Of a stretch of DNA of 64,000 nt, positions 11,633 to 21,610 are shown piece after piece. Position numbers and translations under genes: made by a program. The first letter of the stretch is position 1; every line of letters begins with the position of its first letter. The notes under the pieces were generated by a model that had not been told where the DNA came from, ran no database searches, and saw only the letters and a program-made list of their open reading frames with translations. Source of the DNA: Medicago truncatula (Eukaryota; Streptophyta; Magnoliopsida; Fabales; Fabaceae); the NCBI RefSeq assembly GCF_003473485.1, contig NC_053048.1, forward strand, positions 53,007,755 to 53,071,754, given 5' to 3'.

Positions 11633-13506
11633 GTTAGTCAGCATCCTAACTTGATAGTTATTATAGGTTAATGATGTAAGAATGTCTGATGGTTGTGCCT
11701 TGTATGAGTGAAGTAGTAATAGGGTGAAAACGATGAAGTCAATAAGGTTTATCTTATATAAGTATGTATGTGGTTCTTGCAGGGAAGCGGCTGTGGGCAT
11801 CATTGAGTTGTTTATCTTTTATTATCTTTGTTTGGGAATATGGTGTTTTTGAGGTAAGCAATAGGTCCCTTGATAAAATCTCCACAGTTTTTTGTTTTGT
11901 TTTGATTTAGTATTTTGAACAATGTTCATATTTGCATGTAGTCTACTGCTACATTTTATGTTGCGGCTAGATATGGAAGTGCAACCCCCGTGCCACCTTC
12001 TGTTATCAGAAATGCAGAATTGGTGTTTTGCATTGTCTTAATTATGACATTGAATATAACCCCTGAACAATTTTTGAATAGACTTAAGTTCAAGTTCATT
12101 GCAGGATAATATTGCTAAATATATCTTTCTTTTATTGTTTAACCAATAATCCTAATTTGATGAATGATAGTTTAGTTTTTCCTTTATTGGGAATCAGTTT
12201 TTTTGTATTTGTTGATATCTAATGTCAGCAAGCTTTAGTAATATTTCAATCTAAATATGCAATTTTTTTAGCTGAATTCTATGATGGGATACATTTGCGG
12301 GGTGAGTTTTGAAGTATAGAATGAATCACAGAAGTTGAAAGATAATTGGCATGTACTTTTTAGTATATTTGGTGGTAAAACATTAATAAAAGGATTGATG
12401 TCCTTACCGCATTTTGTACCATGATATGCAAATTTTTGCTGTGTTATTGATTACATAGATGTTGTGGATCCAATCTCTAGAATTTAAGCTTAAAGTTAGT
12501 AACTACTAATGTTTTGTTATGTAAAAAAAAAAAAAACTAATCATGTTTTGTTTTATCTATCTGTTTTCTTAAGAAATTAACATGGGAGGAGGAATGATAT
12601 TTTATTTAGTATTCCTATGTTCCTATAATTTATGTGCTTTAATATTGTTCCTATGACCTACATCACTTTGATTTTAAGACATTTTGTGGGATCATAATTT
12701 TTTCCTTTGGAACAATTTTTTTTCCAGATACATTTAAATGTACATGAACATTGCATCTGTGACCAATAAAGAAATCCTTAGCATGACATTAATTTCATCA
12801 AGAGATTTTTATTGTCTTTTTTGATACATGATCTTCATGATAGCATATGTATTAAATAATAGGTGATTGCAATTGGATTTTACCAAATCAGAATCAGAAG
12901 ACCAATTAAATAAGCTCGATTAATTTTGTGAAAATTATGCTATTGTATAAAGTTATTTTGTGTCAAGAAATGTATGTGTAAGGTAGTTGTGTCGAAGAAT
13001 GAGATGATTAGTAATCTAGCTTATTCTTTCAATTCAGAACAATGAAGATTTCTAATTAATTATGCATGTTGTTGTATCCTCTATTATATATATCTTTGAT
13101 TATGTTGGTAAATTATACTTTAGGACATAGAAAATATTTCCTCCTTGCAAACTTTCATTTCCTACGTTAGACCATGTGTCAATTGTTATTTTTGCTTTGT
13201 TTTGTTTTGATGATAATTTGTTTTTAATTCGTGTAAGAAACTAACATAGGGAGAGTAATTGCTTTAATGAGGTTTGTTTTTTGAATAATTTTCTGATTTG
13301 GCTTCTGTGTTTTGTAGATACTGCAAATGCGAGATGCGTTATTACTCGGATGACCTGATCTATTATGTTGAATTTTATATGACTAATCAGCTTTAATACT
13401 GCTATAACTCATGCAACTTCCTTTGCTTATTTTAGGAACAGTTGTTGCTGGAATGTTCTGTCATATCTCTCTATTCATGCACCAGTTTGAAATGTGACTT
13501 ATACCA
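11633..13506 (+). other. Spacer within the gene-fragment cluster
   Basis: The stretch is T-rich and intron-like. Small GC-richer islands flanked by splice-like sites occur around 11940-12105 (encoding ARYGSATPVPPSVIRNAE) and 13319-13370 (encoding YCKCEMRYYSDDLIYYV). They look like further exon scraps, but I do not recognise their source proteins. Confidence 0.4.
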
Positions 13507-13738
13507 TTAGAAACGTGATTTGTGGAAAGTTTAAACTTGGAAGGAAAATTAGGAGTGGTTCTTTTGGAGATCTCTATCTAGGTTTTTCATCTTTATTCCC
13601 TTTTTTTTTGTTTTTAATTCATTTATGTGGGTACATTGTATTGTAATTGTATTGTTTTGTTAATATTAACATGTTGATTCTATTGTTTCTTATATCAGCT
13701 ATTAATATACAAACTGGAGAGAGGTGGCTGTTAAGCTG
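13507..13738 (+). pseudogene. Casein kinase I N-terminal fragment, two exons
   Basis: Bases 13507-13581 encode VICGKFKLGRKIRSGSFGDL plus YLG, the glycine-rich ATP loop at the start of plant casein kinase I proteins, ending at a CTAG/GT junction. After an intron, 13699-13738 follow TATCAG and encode INIQTGE, then a one-base loss before the VAVKL segment that should carry the catalytic lysine. The remainder of the kinase is absent. The exon-intron-exon order is as expected for the donor gene, so it was copied as genomic DNA, not from mRNA. Confidence 0.85.
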
Positions 13739-13883
13739 GTATGTGAAGTTTTCTTCAATCATTTGACTCATTTTTATTGTTGAATTCTTTCATGAATTTG
13801 GTTGATGTTTTTTTCATTGTGGTTCTGGATGTATTTTTAGGATATCAAAGTTTATGATGTAAATTTTTGTTTGATTTTTGTAG

Positions 13884-14083
13884 GTGGATTTGACACAGTT
13901 CATGCTGCTGCTAGGTAAATCTTTGAACATATTTTCAATTTTTTTGTGTAATTGATTTTTTTATTGTTGAGTTGATTCCAAATTTTGAATATCAGAGCCT
14001 ATGATCAAGCTGCGATTAAATTTAGGGGAGTTGGTGCTGACATAAATTTCAATTTGAATGATTATGATGATGATCTTAAACAG
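13884..14083 (+). pseudogene. AP2-domain (euAP2/TOE-type) fragment, two exons
   Basis: Exon 13884-13914 encodes GGFDTVHAAAR and ends at AG/GTAAA. Exon 13996-14083 follows ATCAG and encodes [18 protein letters not shown] and then [11 protein letters not shown] before CAG/GTTAG. Together they are the second half of the first AP2 repeat of APETALA2/TOE-class regulators (usual form: [20 protein letters not shown]). No DNA-contacting beta-sheet half or second AP2 repeat is present nearby. A weak further match (around 14160, [10 protein letters not shown], compare LTKEEFIHILRR) may be the next exon remnant. The fragment retains its intron and strand, like its neighbours. Confidence 0.85.
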
Positions 14084-15323
14084 GTTAGAGAATTTTCAAG
14101 TATACTTGATGAATGTGAAACTAGATGGATTATATGTAATTTTTTGATATTTTGTTACTTAGACGAAGAATTTATCAAAAGACGAGTTTGTGTAAACTAC
14201 CTAGGGATATTTGCAGAAGCTGTTTTTATGGCGAAGTTCATAATGTTTGTTGTATATAGGGATGAATGTTTCACTCACCAATTGGTTTGAGTAATATATG
14301 TCAAAGTGGTATGTAGCTATGTCATGCTCATTCATGTGTAGTGTAATGCCCAGTTGTGTGCTTATTGTCTATGTATCTTTTAGAGGCACAAGCACACACA
14401 AGAGCACTCAACCATTGTTTCTTTTCATACATTTAGATTATTTTCAAAGTTATATGGTTGATCTGGATGAGCATTAGCTTGAACTGTAGCATTCAATTAT
14501 TTCCTGGCAAGTCCAGTGATAATGTCATTTCTGCCTGAGTTTTATCAGGAAAAGAGTTGTATATGTATGGTAAGCAAGGGAATGAATTGTTAGTTTTGAT
14601 TATGCATGTTTCGTAATTTATTAGCATGTTTTTATTGGTTGTTTTAAGGAGTTAGCAGGTCTCATTAGTTAAAAGTTTTATTAAGAAAAACCTAAATGTC
14701 TTCAAGGAGCTTTTGTTTTTAACTATATCTGTTTTGATAAAAAGGAAGCAATCAGATAAACCAAACATATATTTGCAGAAGCTGTTTTTGTGTTTTAAAG
14801 GTGTTATAACTTTGTTTGACATATTTCTATTTTATTCCTAGCTTCCGTGCGATGACTCTTTGCAAAACAGAAAAACATTTCATGGTGCAGTGAGTTTTGC
14901 AGCCTCACTTTCCCACTTTGGCTGAATCTATGGCTTTGAGGTGGTGGCTTCAATTGCCTTTAGGTACTGATTTGGACTCACGATTATTGAATCTGACTCT
15001 GATTCTTTTGTTAAATTCCTATATGGTAAATTAAGTATTGTATCTATTGAATAAATTATTTTGAAAGATGTAAAAGCTATGTAGTTTATGCATTAGTCAA
15101 AGTTGCTTGAAACTATGGTTCTACATTTTGGTTGCTCAATTGATCACCAAGATAAGAATTGATATTCATGTATCATTTTTTTGATGTTTATCTCCACATA
15201 TTTGCATAGGTGTCCAATTTTCTTGAGATAATGCTCTTTTATGGATGTCTTAAACTATTTTTAACACATCAATTCCACTATCCCTCCTATTTTCATGCTC
15301 TCTCTCTTTTTGTTTATGAACAG
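14084..15323 (+). other. Spacer, intron-like sequence
   Basis: T-rich sequence with no clear coding block. A GC-richer patch at 14843-14960 has stops in every likely frame. Confidence 0.45.
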
Positions 15324-15456
15324 TTTTAGTGGTAATGTGGTTTTCAAGCCCCGAGCTTCTACACCGACAAGTTCGTTAACATGTTGCACGATTCATATCT
15401 TCTGGATATTGAAGGCTGGCGAGCGAAAATGCTGCTCAATCCGAACAGTTTTGTAG
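15324..15456 (+). pseudogene. Orphan exon-like open segment of unknown origin
   Basis: The segment lies between an acceptor-like GAACAG and a donor-like TAG/GTAAT. One frame from about 15342 is open and reads FQAPSFYTDKFVNMLHDSYL, then LDIEGWRAKMLLNPNSFVG. The base composition is markedly GC-richer than the flanks. I do not recognise the protein. Its position downstream of four captured gene fragments on the same strand suggests it belongs to the same mosaic. Confidence 0.45.
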
Positions 15457-16612
15457 GTAATATGATTATGCGCTGATAATCGACTTCTATTGTTTGCTGA
15501 ATTGGGTTTCTTATGTATGTATCTTATGGATGAAATTAGCTTAACTTCATGTATGACTGTTTTGAGAAGGAAGAAAAGGGTAACTAAATTATAAGGGAAA
15601 CATACTTTACCATTTTGGGTGGGAATGGACTAAATAAGGGCACATAAATATGTGGTTGAATAAGTGTGTTGAAGATCACTCATACAAAGTTACTTTTGTA
15701 GTAATAATTTCATAGGATGAGGCATGGAGGTGACTAGAATGCAATGATTAATCATCATACATTCAGGTCCATGTTTCAATTTTGGTGAATGAATGTACTT
15801 TGTTCCAAATCTATTATAAACTAATTTATGTTTTGTTATTCTAAATATTAAGGAGAATGTATTTTGGCCATTATCCAACAACAATCTGTATTTGAATATT
15901 TCATCTATATTGAACTTTACCTACTATGATAAATAACTCTTGCAATCCTACTAAAACTGTCAACAAAAAAAAAACAAATGTTTATTGCATAATCTTAAAT
16001 TCAATGGTCTCTCAATATTCATAAAAGATCACAAGTCACAATTATACTGGCCAGGACTACTACTATATATACCATTATATACGAAAATTAAAAATGAGTT
16101 TGATATGCTACATATACAATATTTACATATTCTATTGGGATTTTATATAAAATTTAATGTGAGTTTTACGCAGACATACCAGTTTGTATTCAACAAGATG
16201 ACACTTCACAATTGTAATTAACAAAACTCTATCAAATTTGAGCCAAATTCATGCAAATTCGATATGGCAACCTAAAGATTCTAAACCCACCCATGTCAAC
16301 CATCAACAAATCTAACATTAAAAAATAGGAGATAATTCTAAACACGTAAACAGCAAAACTACCACATCCAACAAAATTAAGATTGTTGGGCTACAAAGTG
16401 TATGAAATTAATTTAAAAGAGTTTAAATTTCATATTTATTAATTTGACATGAAACTGATTAACCAAACATCTTGAGTACACAAGACTGATTAGTTAACAA
16501 CTAGATATAACATTTTTTGAGAAATAACTTAACACTACAAAATACAATAACATTTAAGACTTGACCACCAAGATAGGTTGGTCCCACCCATGCACATATA
16601 TATATATATAAT
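15457..16612. other. Intergenic, no gene seen
   Basis: AT-rich DNA; a short (TA)n run lies at about 16596-16610. Confidence 0.55.
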
Positions 16613-17369
16613 AGAGTAAATTACACTCCCCTCCCCTTAAAGATGCTTGAAACTACACTCCTCTTTCCTCTTATGTTAAAATATACACTCCTCTCTCCTC
16701 TTATTTAAAACATATTAGAAAATATTTCACTCCTCTCCCTTGAGAGAAGCTTAAATTACATTCCCCTCCCCTCTTAAGTTAAAATCCACGCTTTAGTCCC
16801 TCAATATTTTTTTTTATTTCTAATAGTCTAGCAAAAAAATAATCTAGCACACTTCAATGAAAAATAGCATTGCGGGTTCATTTTAATATAATCAAATTTT
16901 GAATACATATCTTTCTCTATTTTTTATTCACAATTTCATTAACATATAGTTTTAAACCCTATAATAAAATATGAAACAACCCAAAATAAAATTAAAATAT
17001 GTGAAAAATTACTAAAGTAGATCAAGTATGGTTATTTAAAAGTGAATTTTGTACTCTAAATTATAAAATTAATTAAAAAATATTTAAATTTAATTGTGAT
17101 TGACATTTAGATTATAAAGAAACGAATTTATATTTTTTAAATGGTGATTCAAAATTAATATATATTTATAAAAATATTTATTTATGTTAAAATAGATTAA
17201 AATGTAGCCCATATTTAATTATTAAGGGAGGGGGTTGTAATTCAAACATCTTATAGGGGAGGGGAGTATAAATTTTCCTTTTCAAGGGAGGGGAGTGCAT
17301 ATTTTAACATAAGAGAGAAGGGGAGTGTAATTCAAGCATCTTTGAGGGGAGAGGAGTGTAATTTACTAT
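16613..17369. mobile_element. About 755-bp foldback MITE with CTCCCCTCCCC arms
   Basis: The left end GAGTAAATTACACTCCCCTC pairs with a right end whose complement reads TAGTAAATTACACTCCTCTC. The arms extend about 80 bp (through AAGATGCTTGAA) and are followed by a second, looser repeat of the same pyrimidine-rich motif on each side. No ORF is present. The target duplication is obscured by the adjacent (TA)n. Confidence 0.8.
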
Positions 17370-17605
17370 AAATAATATCATTCAAAGGAAAGTCAATCTC
17401 ACATTCATAACATAAAATATCGGATTGCAAGAATTATAAGATCAAGTTCAAACATTCAATATAAGTTCAGAATTATAGTCATTACTTAATTATAAAGTAA
17501 GAGGCGCACAACCACAGTAAAACAAACTAAAAGTTCATAAAAGTAAGTCAAATCAGAAATTTAACCACCAAAGCACAGTTAGGTTCCTCCAGCAGAATCA
17601 CATCC

Positions 17606-17711
17606 TCAAACACCTTGACCGCCTCCAGCAGCACCTTGACCACCTTGACCAACTGCATTCAATACACGCATCCAGAATGGAAGATCATCATAATGAATTT
17701 GCCCAGGGTTT
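17606..17711 (-). CDS. Terminal-exon-like segment of unrecognised protein (partial)
   Basis: On the minus strand a good acceptor (TTCTTTACAG) precedes an open segment encoding NPGQIHYDDLPFWMRVLNAV and then GQGGQGAAGGGQGV before TGA at 17606-17608. The coding-like composition, the splice site and the Gly/Gln-rich tail suggest the last exon of a gene whose upstream exons should lie at higher coordinates. I could not find them between here and the eIF3d gene. It could be an independent gene, a downstream exon of an eIF3d transcript, or a captured fragment. I do not recognise the family. Confidence 0.4.
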
Positions 17712-17919
17712 CTGTAAAGAATGAAAAGGAAATAAGATAATGTTCTTCAACACAACTAGTTCAAAATATAAAAAATTGTCAACTTCAAAAATATTACTAG
17801 ATAACTAGCCAAGAAAGAAAGGCAAAACATTGGAACAAATCACACAATTGTACATGTCCTTCGGCTAGCGCTCATTGGCACACAAAGATAAAGGATATGA
17901 ACGAGACAAATAACAGTCG

Positions 17920-18075
17920 AAACATCTATAGATAACAATTAATAAGCATGAAACTATGCTTATTAATTGTCGAAACATAAAATCAATGCCCACGATCAAT
18001 AGTCTCATTACACATTTTAATATTTATAACATCTATAGATAACAATTAATATATAAGCATGAAACTATGCTTCAT
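17920..18075. repeat. Direct repeat pair, each ending in a hairpin
   Basis: AACATCTATAGATAACAATT followed by TAAGCATGAAACTATGCTT occurs at about 17920-17962 and about 18028-18073. AAGCAT and ATGCTT form a small stem in each copy. Confidence 0.7.
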
Positions 18076-18380
18076 CTTTGGCAAAATTTGAAACTTCATA
18101 AAGAAACTCAACGAAAAACAAAACCCAAAAGAGGAATCTTGCAGAGAAATTTAAGATTCTCTTGGAATCATAACACAACATAACGCCACATTTTGTAATT
18201 GTCAACCAAAGACTATCTCCCTTTACAACTTTATAAAAGCTGACACAGAGTCATCCAAGATACGATTAATCTATCCCTAGACTTTTATATTCTTATTTAT
18301 CCACGTACCGACTTAAACGTCAGAGTGTCTCCTGGAAGCACCCCTCCCCTGTTCCCGCCTTTCCAACCATCAACTTACTC

Positions 18381-18473
18381 GTTGTGTGTCTGTGTGTGTG
18401 CGCGTGTGCATGCGTGTGTGTGTGTGTGTGCGTGCGTGTGTGCGTGTGCGTGGTGTGGTGTGGGTGTGTGTGT
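18381..18473. repeat. (GT)n/(GC) compound microsatellite
   Basis: Nearly pure TG dinucleotides interspersed with CG. The cysteine/valine-rich ORF across it is an artefact of the repeat. Confidence 0.95.
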
Positions 18474-20456
18474 TATAAAACAAAAATAAGGCTTAAATGC
18501 ACTTTTTCCCCTTATCCTTCAAAATGCAACAATTTTGATCCCCTGTTGAAAAAAGGTAACAAATGTGTATTTTCAAATAAAAGGAATGCCATATGTATAA
18601 TATTCAAATAAAAGGAATGCACATGTGTATTTTATTAATTAAAAGAATAAGAAAAAGGAAAGGGAACGGGGTACGCGAGAAACAATTCTTTCTTCTCTCC
18701 GACTTAAGTGTCCTGCATGTTAAGCCGTATCCCGAATTATTCCCCCGTATCCCAAACGTATCCAATATATTTTTAATTAAAAATTAAATTAAATCATTCG
18801 GATATTTCTGGGATACGTATCCGAGCTTCATAGATCCCGAATTAAGTTTTTTTTATTTTCTAAGAAAATAAAATTCTGGAAAAGGTTTTTGAATATATTT
18901 TGAAATAAAATTATGGAAAATTCTGAACAATTTTTTTTTCATTTTTTTAAAAAAAAAATTCTAACATTTAATAAATGAATTACAGAATTTAAAAAAAAAA
19001 TATCTGAACTTTTTTTTATATTTTTTTAATTTCTGAAAATTAATTTTCAGAATTTTTAAATTGTTGAAAGATAGTGTGAAGAAAAAATCTAGTGTTGAGA
19101 GAGCATGTTAAAATATGTTCTTCACTTAATCTAATCATTGAATCCAAAGGGAAAGGATTAACCTCCATTGCATGTTTGATTCAGCTTTTACAAAAATTGA
19201 TTTTGAGTGAAATTGAAAACTTTTATTCAGAAAAAATTACTTTTGATGTTATGAGATGAGTACGCAAATCCAAGATAAAAATTTCTACTTACCTTCAAAT
19301 GAGAATTTAGGTGATTTGTGCCACACCATGAGGGCAGAACTCAAGACTCAACAAAAGCTTTTTCAAGCTTCTTGGAGACTACAAAAGTTTAAAATTTATT
19401 TGGCAGTAAAGTTCAAAACATTAAGGATTTGGTAACCTGTTAATGGTGTCATCAGGAAGCCTATATCTTTAAAAGCAAGCATTAGCGCTAATTCTATTAC
19501 CAAGATGTGATCAAAAAGCAATTCGCCTTGGGTCATTTTGAATGACCCTCCCTCTAGTTTAGATAATATTCTTAGCCAATGCTATCGAAATGGTTTATTT
19601 CATAGGGAGTAGTTGATTTGCTTTTGCGTGTTTCTTTTTTACTTATTATTGCGTTATCTCTTAAAAAAACAAGATCACAAACCATTATGATGCAACACAA
19701 AATAACTCAAGGAGTTTAGCTAACAAACCTAAGCAGAATGCTAAGATGACCATCAACTAAAAATCATGACATGATTTTTAAACACCCCTGGTTCCCGCTA
19801 AATATGCTCAGATTTATAGAGAACAAACAAGTTGTAGCATGATTGCCAAACAAACAAAAAACAGTTATTGCATCACAAAATTCAAGAAATTATGCTTCAA
19901 AAAAATTGTATTGCAAAATTTTGTCCTTCAAATATAACTGTAGGAGTAAAAATGATCCTGAAAGTAGTTCTGCTACAAGTAAACAGTCCACAATCCCATA
20001 AACAGGAACCTGCATCCATCCAAAAAAGTCTGACATTATTTATCGGTATATAGTAGCAGATAGGCTTCAAATTATGGGTTGTGTATCAAACAACATTCAA
20101 AAAGGGTGCATTGGTTACTGATCTATAACCATTGGATATACTTAACAGTCAGTCTAGTGCTACAAAATATCAGCCAAAACGTAAAACAGAGATTTTTCAT
20201 TTTCATGCACACAGCCAACCCTTTGCACATATATCATGGTACATAATACAGGAGGAATAACTTCAACTTCACCCACAAACCTTAACTTCAAGCCGCATCT
20301 TCTTAAAACTTTAATCTAAAATGTACCCTATACCTGGTCGATTCACTAACTGAATGATAGAAATAAACAAGAAAAATAGATGATATAAAAATATTAACTT
20401 TTTCGGAAAACACTTGTTATTTATAACTTTTCAGAGACACAAAGACTGCTAAATCA

Positions 20457-20680
20457 GGTGGCATTGGAGAGGTGGAGCCCAATAAGACCATATACTCCAG
20501 TGCGGGCAGGCCATAGTGTTCTCTCTACATTTGATCTACTCTTCTTAGGACGGCATCTATGGGTCTTCTCTCTACATGTCCAACCATCTAAGCCTATTTT
20601 CTACCAACTTTTCTACTATAGGTGCAACCCCCACTCTCTCTCTAATGGTGTCATTTCTAATCTTATCCCGTCGAAGTAAA
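20457..20680 (-). mobile_element. LINE C-terminal fragment
   Basis: Reading the minus strand from 20675 gives IRNDTIRERVGVAPIVEKLV then ENRLRWFGHVERRPID and RRVDQM before a stop. This matches the segment after the RT domain in a common plant non-LTR retrotransposon clade (IREKVGVAPI..RLRWFGHVxRRP). Only about 70 residues remain; RT and endonuclease are missing. Confidence 0.85.
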
Positions 20681-20697
20681 GAAAAAAACAATTTTAT

Positions 20698-20840
20698 TTA
20701 GGACAACGGTCTTGGTTGTCCGACACATGTCGTACGAGTGTCATAGGAGTTTCGGACACCAACGGGTGTTGGACACTGCGACACGCCTAGTCCTGGAGGT
20801 GTTCGTGCTTCACAGACAACAACAACCAAAACAACTAGCA
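20698..20840. repeat. Dispersed-repeat-like sequence with GTGTCGGACAC motifs
   Basis: Repeated variants of GTCCGACACATGTCGTACGA, GTGTTGGACACTGCGACACG and similar phrases. This matches the style of a minisatellite-like repeat found in legume genomes. The identification is by resemblance only. Confidence 0.4.
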
Positions 20841-20940
20841 CGAACACGAACAACAAATCTACCAACAGATATTTGGATATAAATGATTTCCAAATATGCC
20901 ACACAAATTTTGAAAAGGGGAGAAGGGCAATTTATCAAAA

Positions 20941-21115
20941 TAAGGGAAATGCTAACTAGTGCCCCGGGGCACTAGAAACCAATATAGAAAGATTGTATTG
21001 GGAATTGTGGAAAAATGAAGTATTTAACTTTTGAAAGTCAAAACTTGTTGTTTTCAATGAAACTTTTTCTATTTTTAACTTTTTTAACCAGTTCCCCTAG
21101 TTAGCATGACCCTTA
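20941..21115. mobile_element. 175-bp MITE with TAAGGG..GCTAACTAGTGCCCC ends
   Basis: The left end TAAGGGAAATGCTAACTAGT is mirrored by the right end, whose complement is TAAGGGTCATGCTAACTAGG. A 14-bp palindrome TAGTGCCCCGGGGCACTA sits just inside the left end. AAAA flanks both sides. Confidence 0.65.
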
Positions 21116-21610
21116 AAAATAGATCATAAACCATTGAAGTTTTGGTATATGGACGACAATTCTAAACAAACTGTTATGAACTGAAACCGACATGTGCAAT
21201 AAAATCCTATTGAGACCCATGGTTTTGAATTGCATCCCAGACACCTGACTACGTCGGAACGTAATGGTTTTGGAGAAGCCATAACCATAACCGTGGCCAC
21301 ATAAGCCACACTTGTCTCCAATTTCATGCAATATCGTGGATCATGACATAATCGCAACTGCAATTTAAATTTCAATGAAACCTATAAACTAAACAATCAT
21401 GAAGGAAGTCGATTGTAAGATTATGATATACCCCGAACATAAAACAATCCATGTCATAATAACAATGGAAGAAATTGTTTCAGTATGAATGAATCATAAA
21501 ATATTAAGAAACCCAATATCATTTTCATAAATCAATCAAAAGCCACGCAAACATGTACAACATTTGATAAAACCAAGCATGGAATGGAACTGAGTTAGAA
21601 AAATTACCTT
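21116..21610 (-). other. Downstream region of eIF3d, probably a 3' UTR intron
   Basis: Directly after the eIF3d stop codon the minus strand reads TTAAAAG/GTAATTTTT, a convincing splice donor. The 3' UTR is therefore probably interrupted here and resumes at lower coordinates. No coding sequence is seen in this stretch. Confidence 0.5.

Larger units (their letters stand above)
17712..20456. other. Intergenic, repeats only
   Basis: The stretch contains a GT/GC microsatellite and a duplicated hairpin motif (listed separately). It also has phrases like GTATCCCAAACGTATCC around 18725-18835 that resemble a dispersed repeat, and long A/T runs at 18840-19070. No gene is supported. Confidence 0.5.

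Noticed and set aside
11047-14083. One genuine multi-exon gene spanning the fragments
   Set aside because: The exons derive from four unrelated protein families and carry frameshifts and stops.
18384-18611. Cys/Val-rich 75-aa frame
   Set aside because: Translation of a GT/GC microsatellite.
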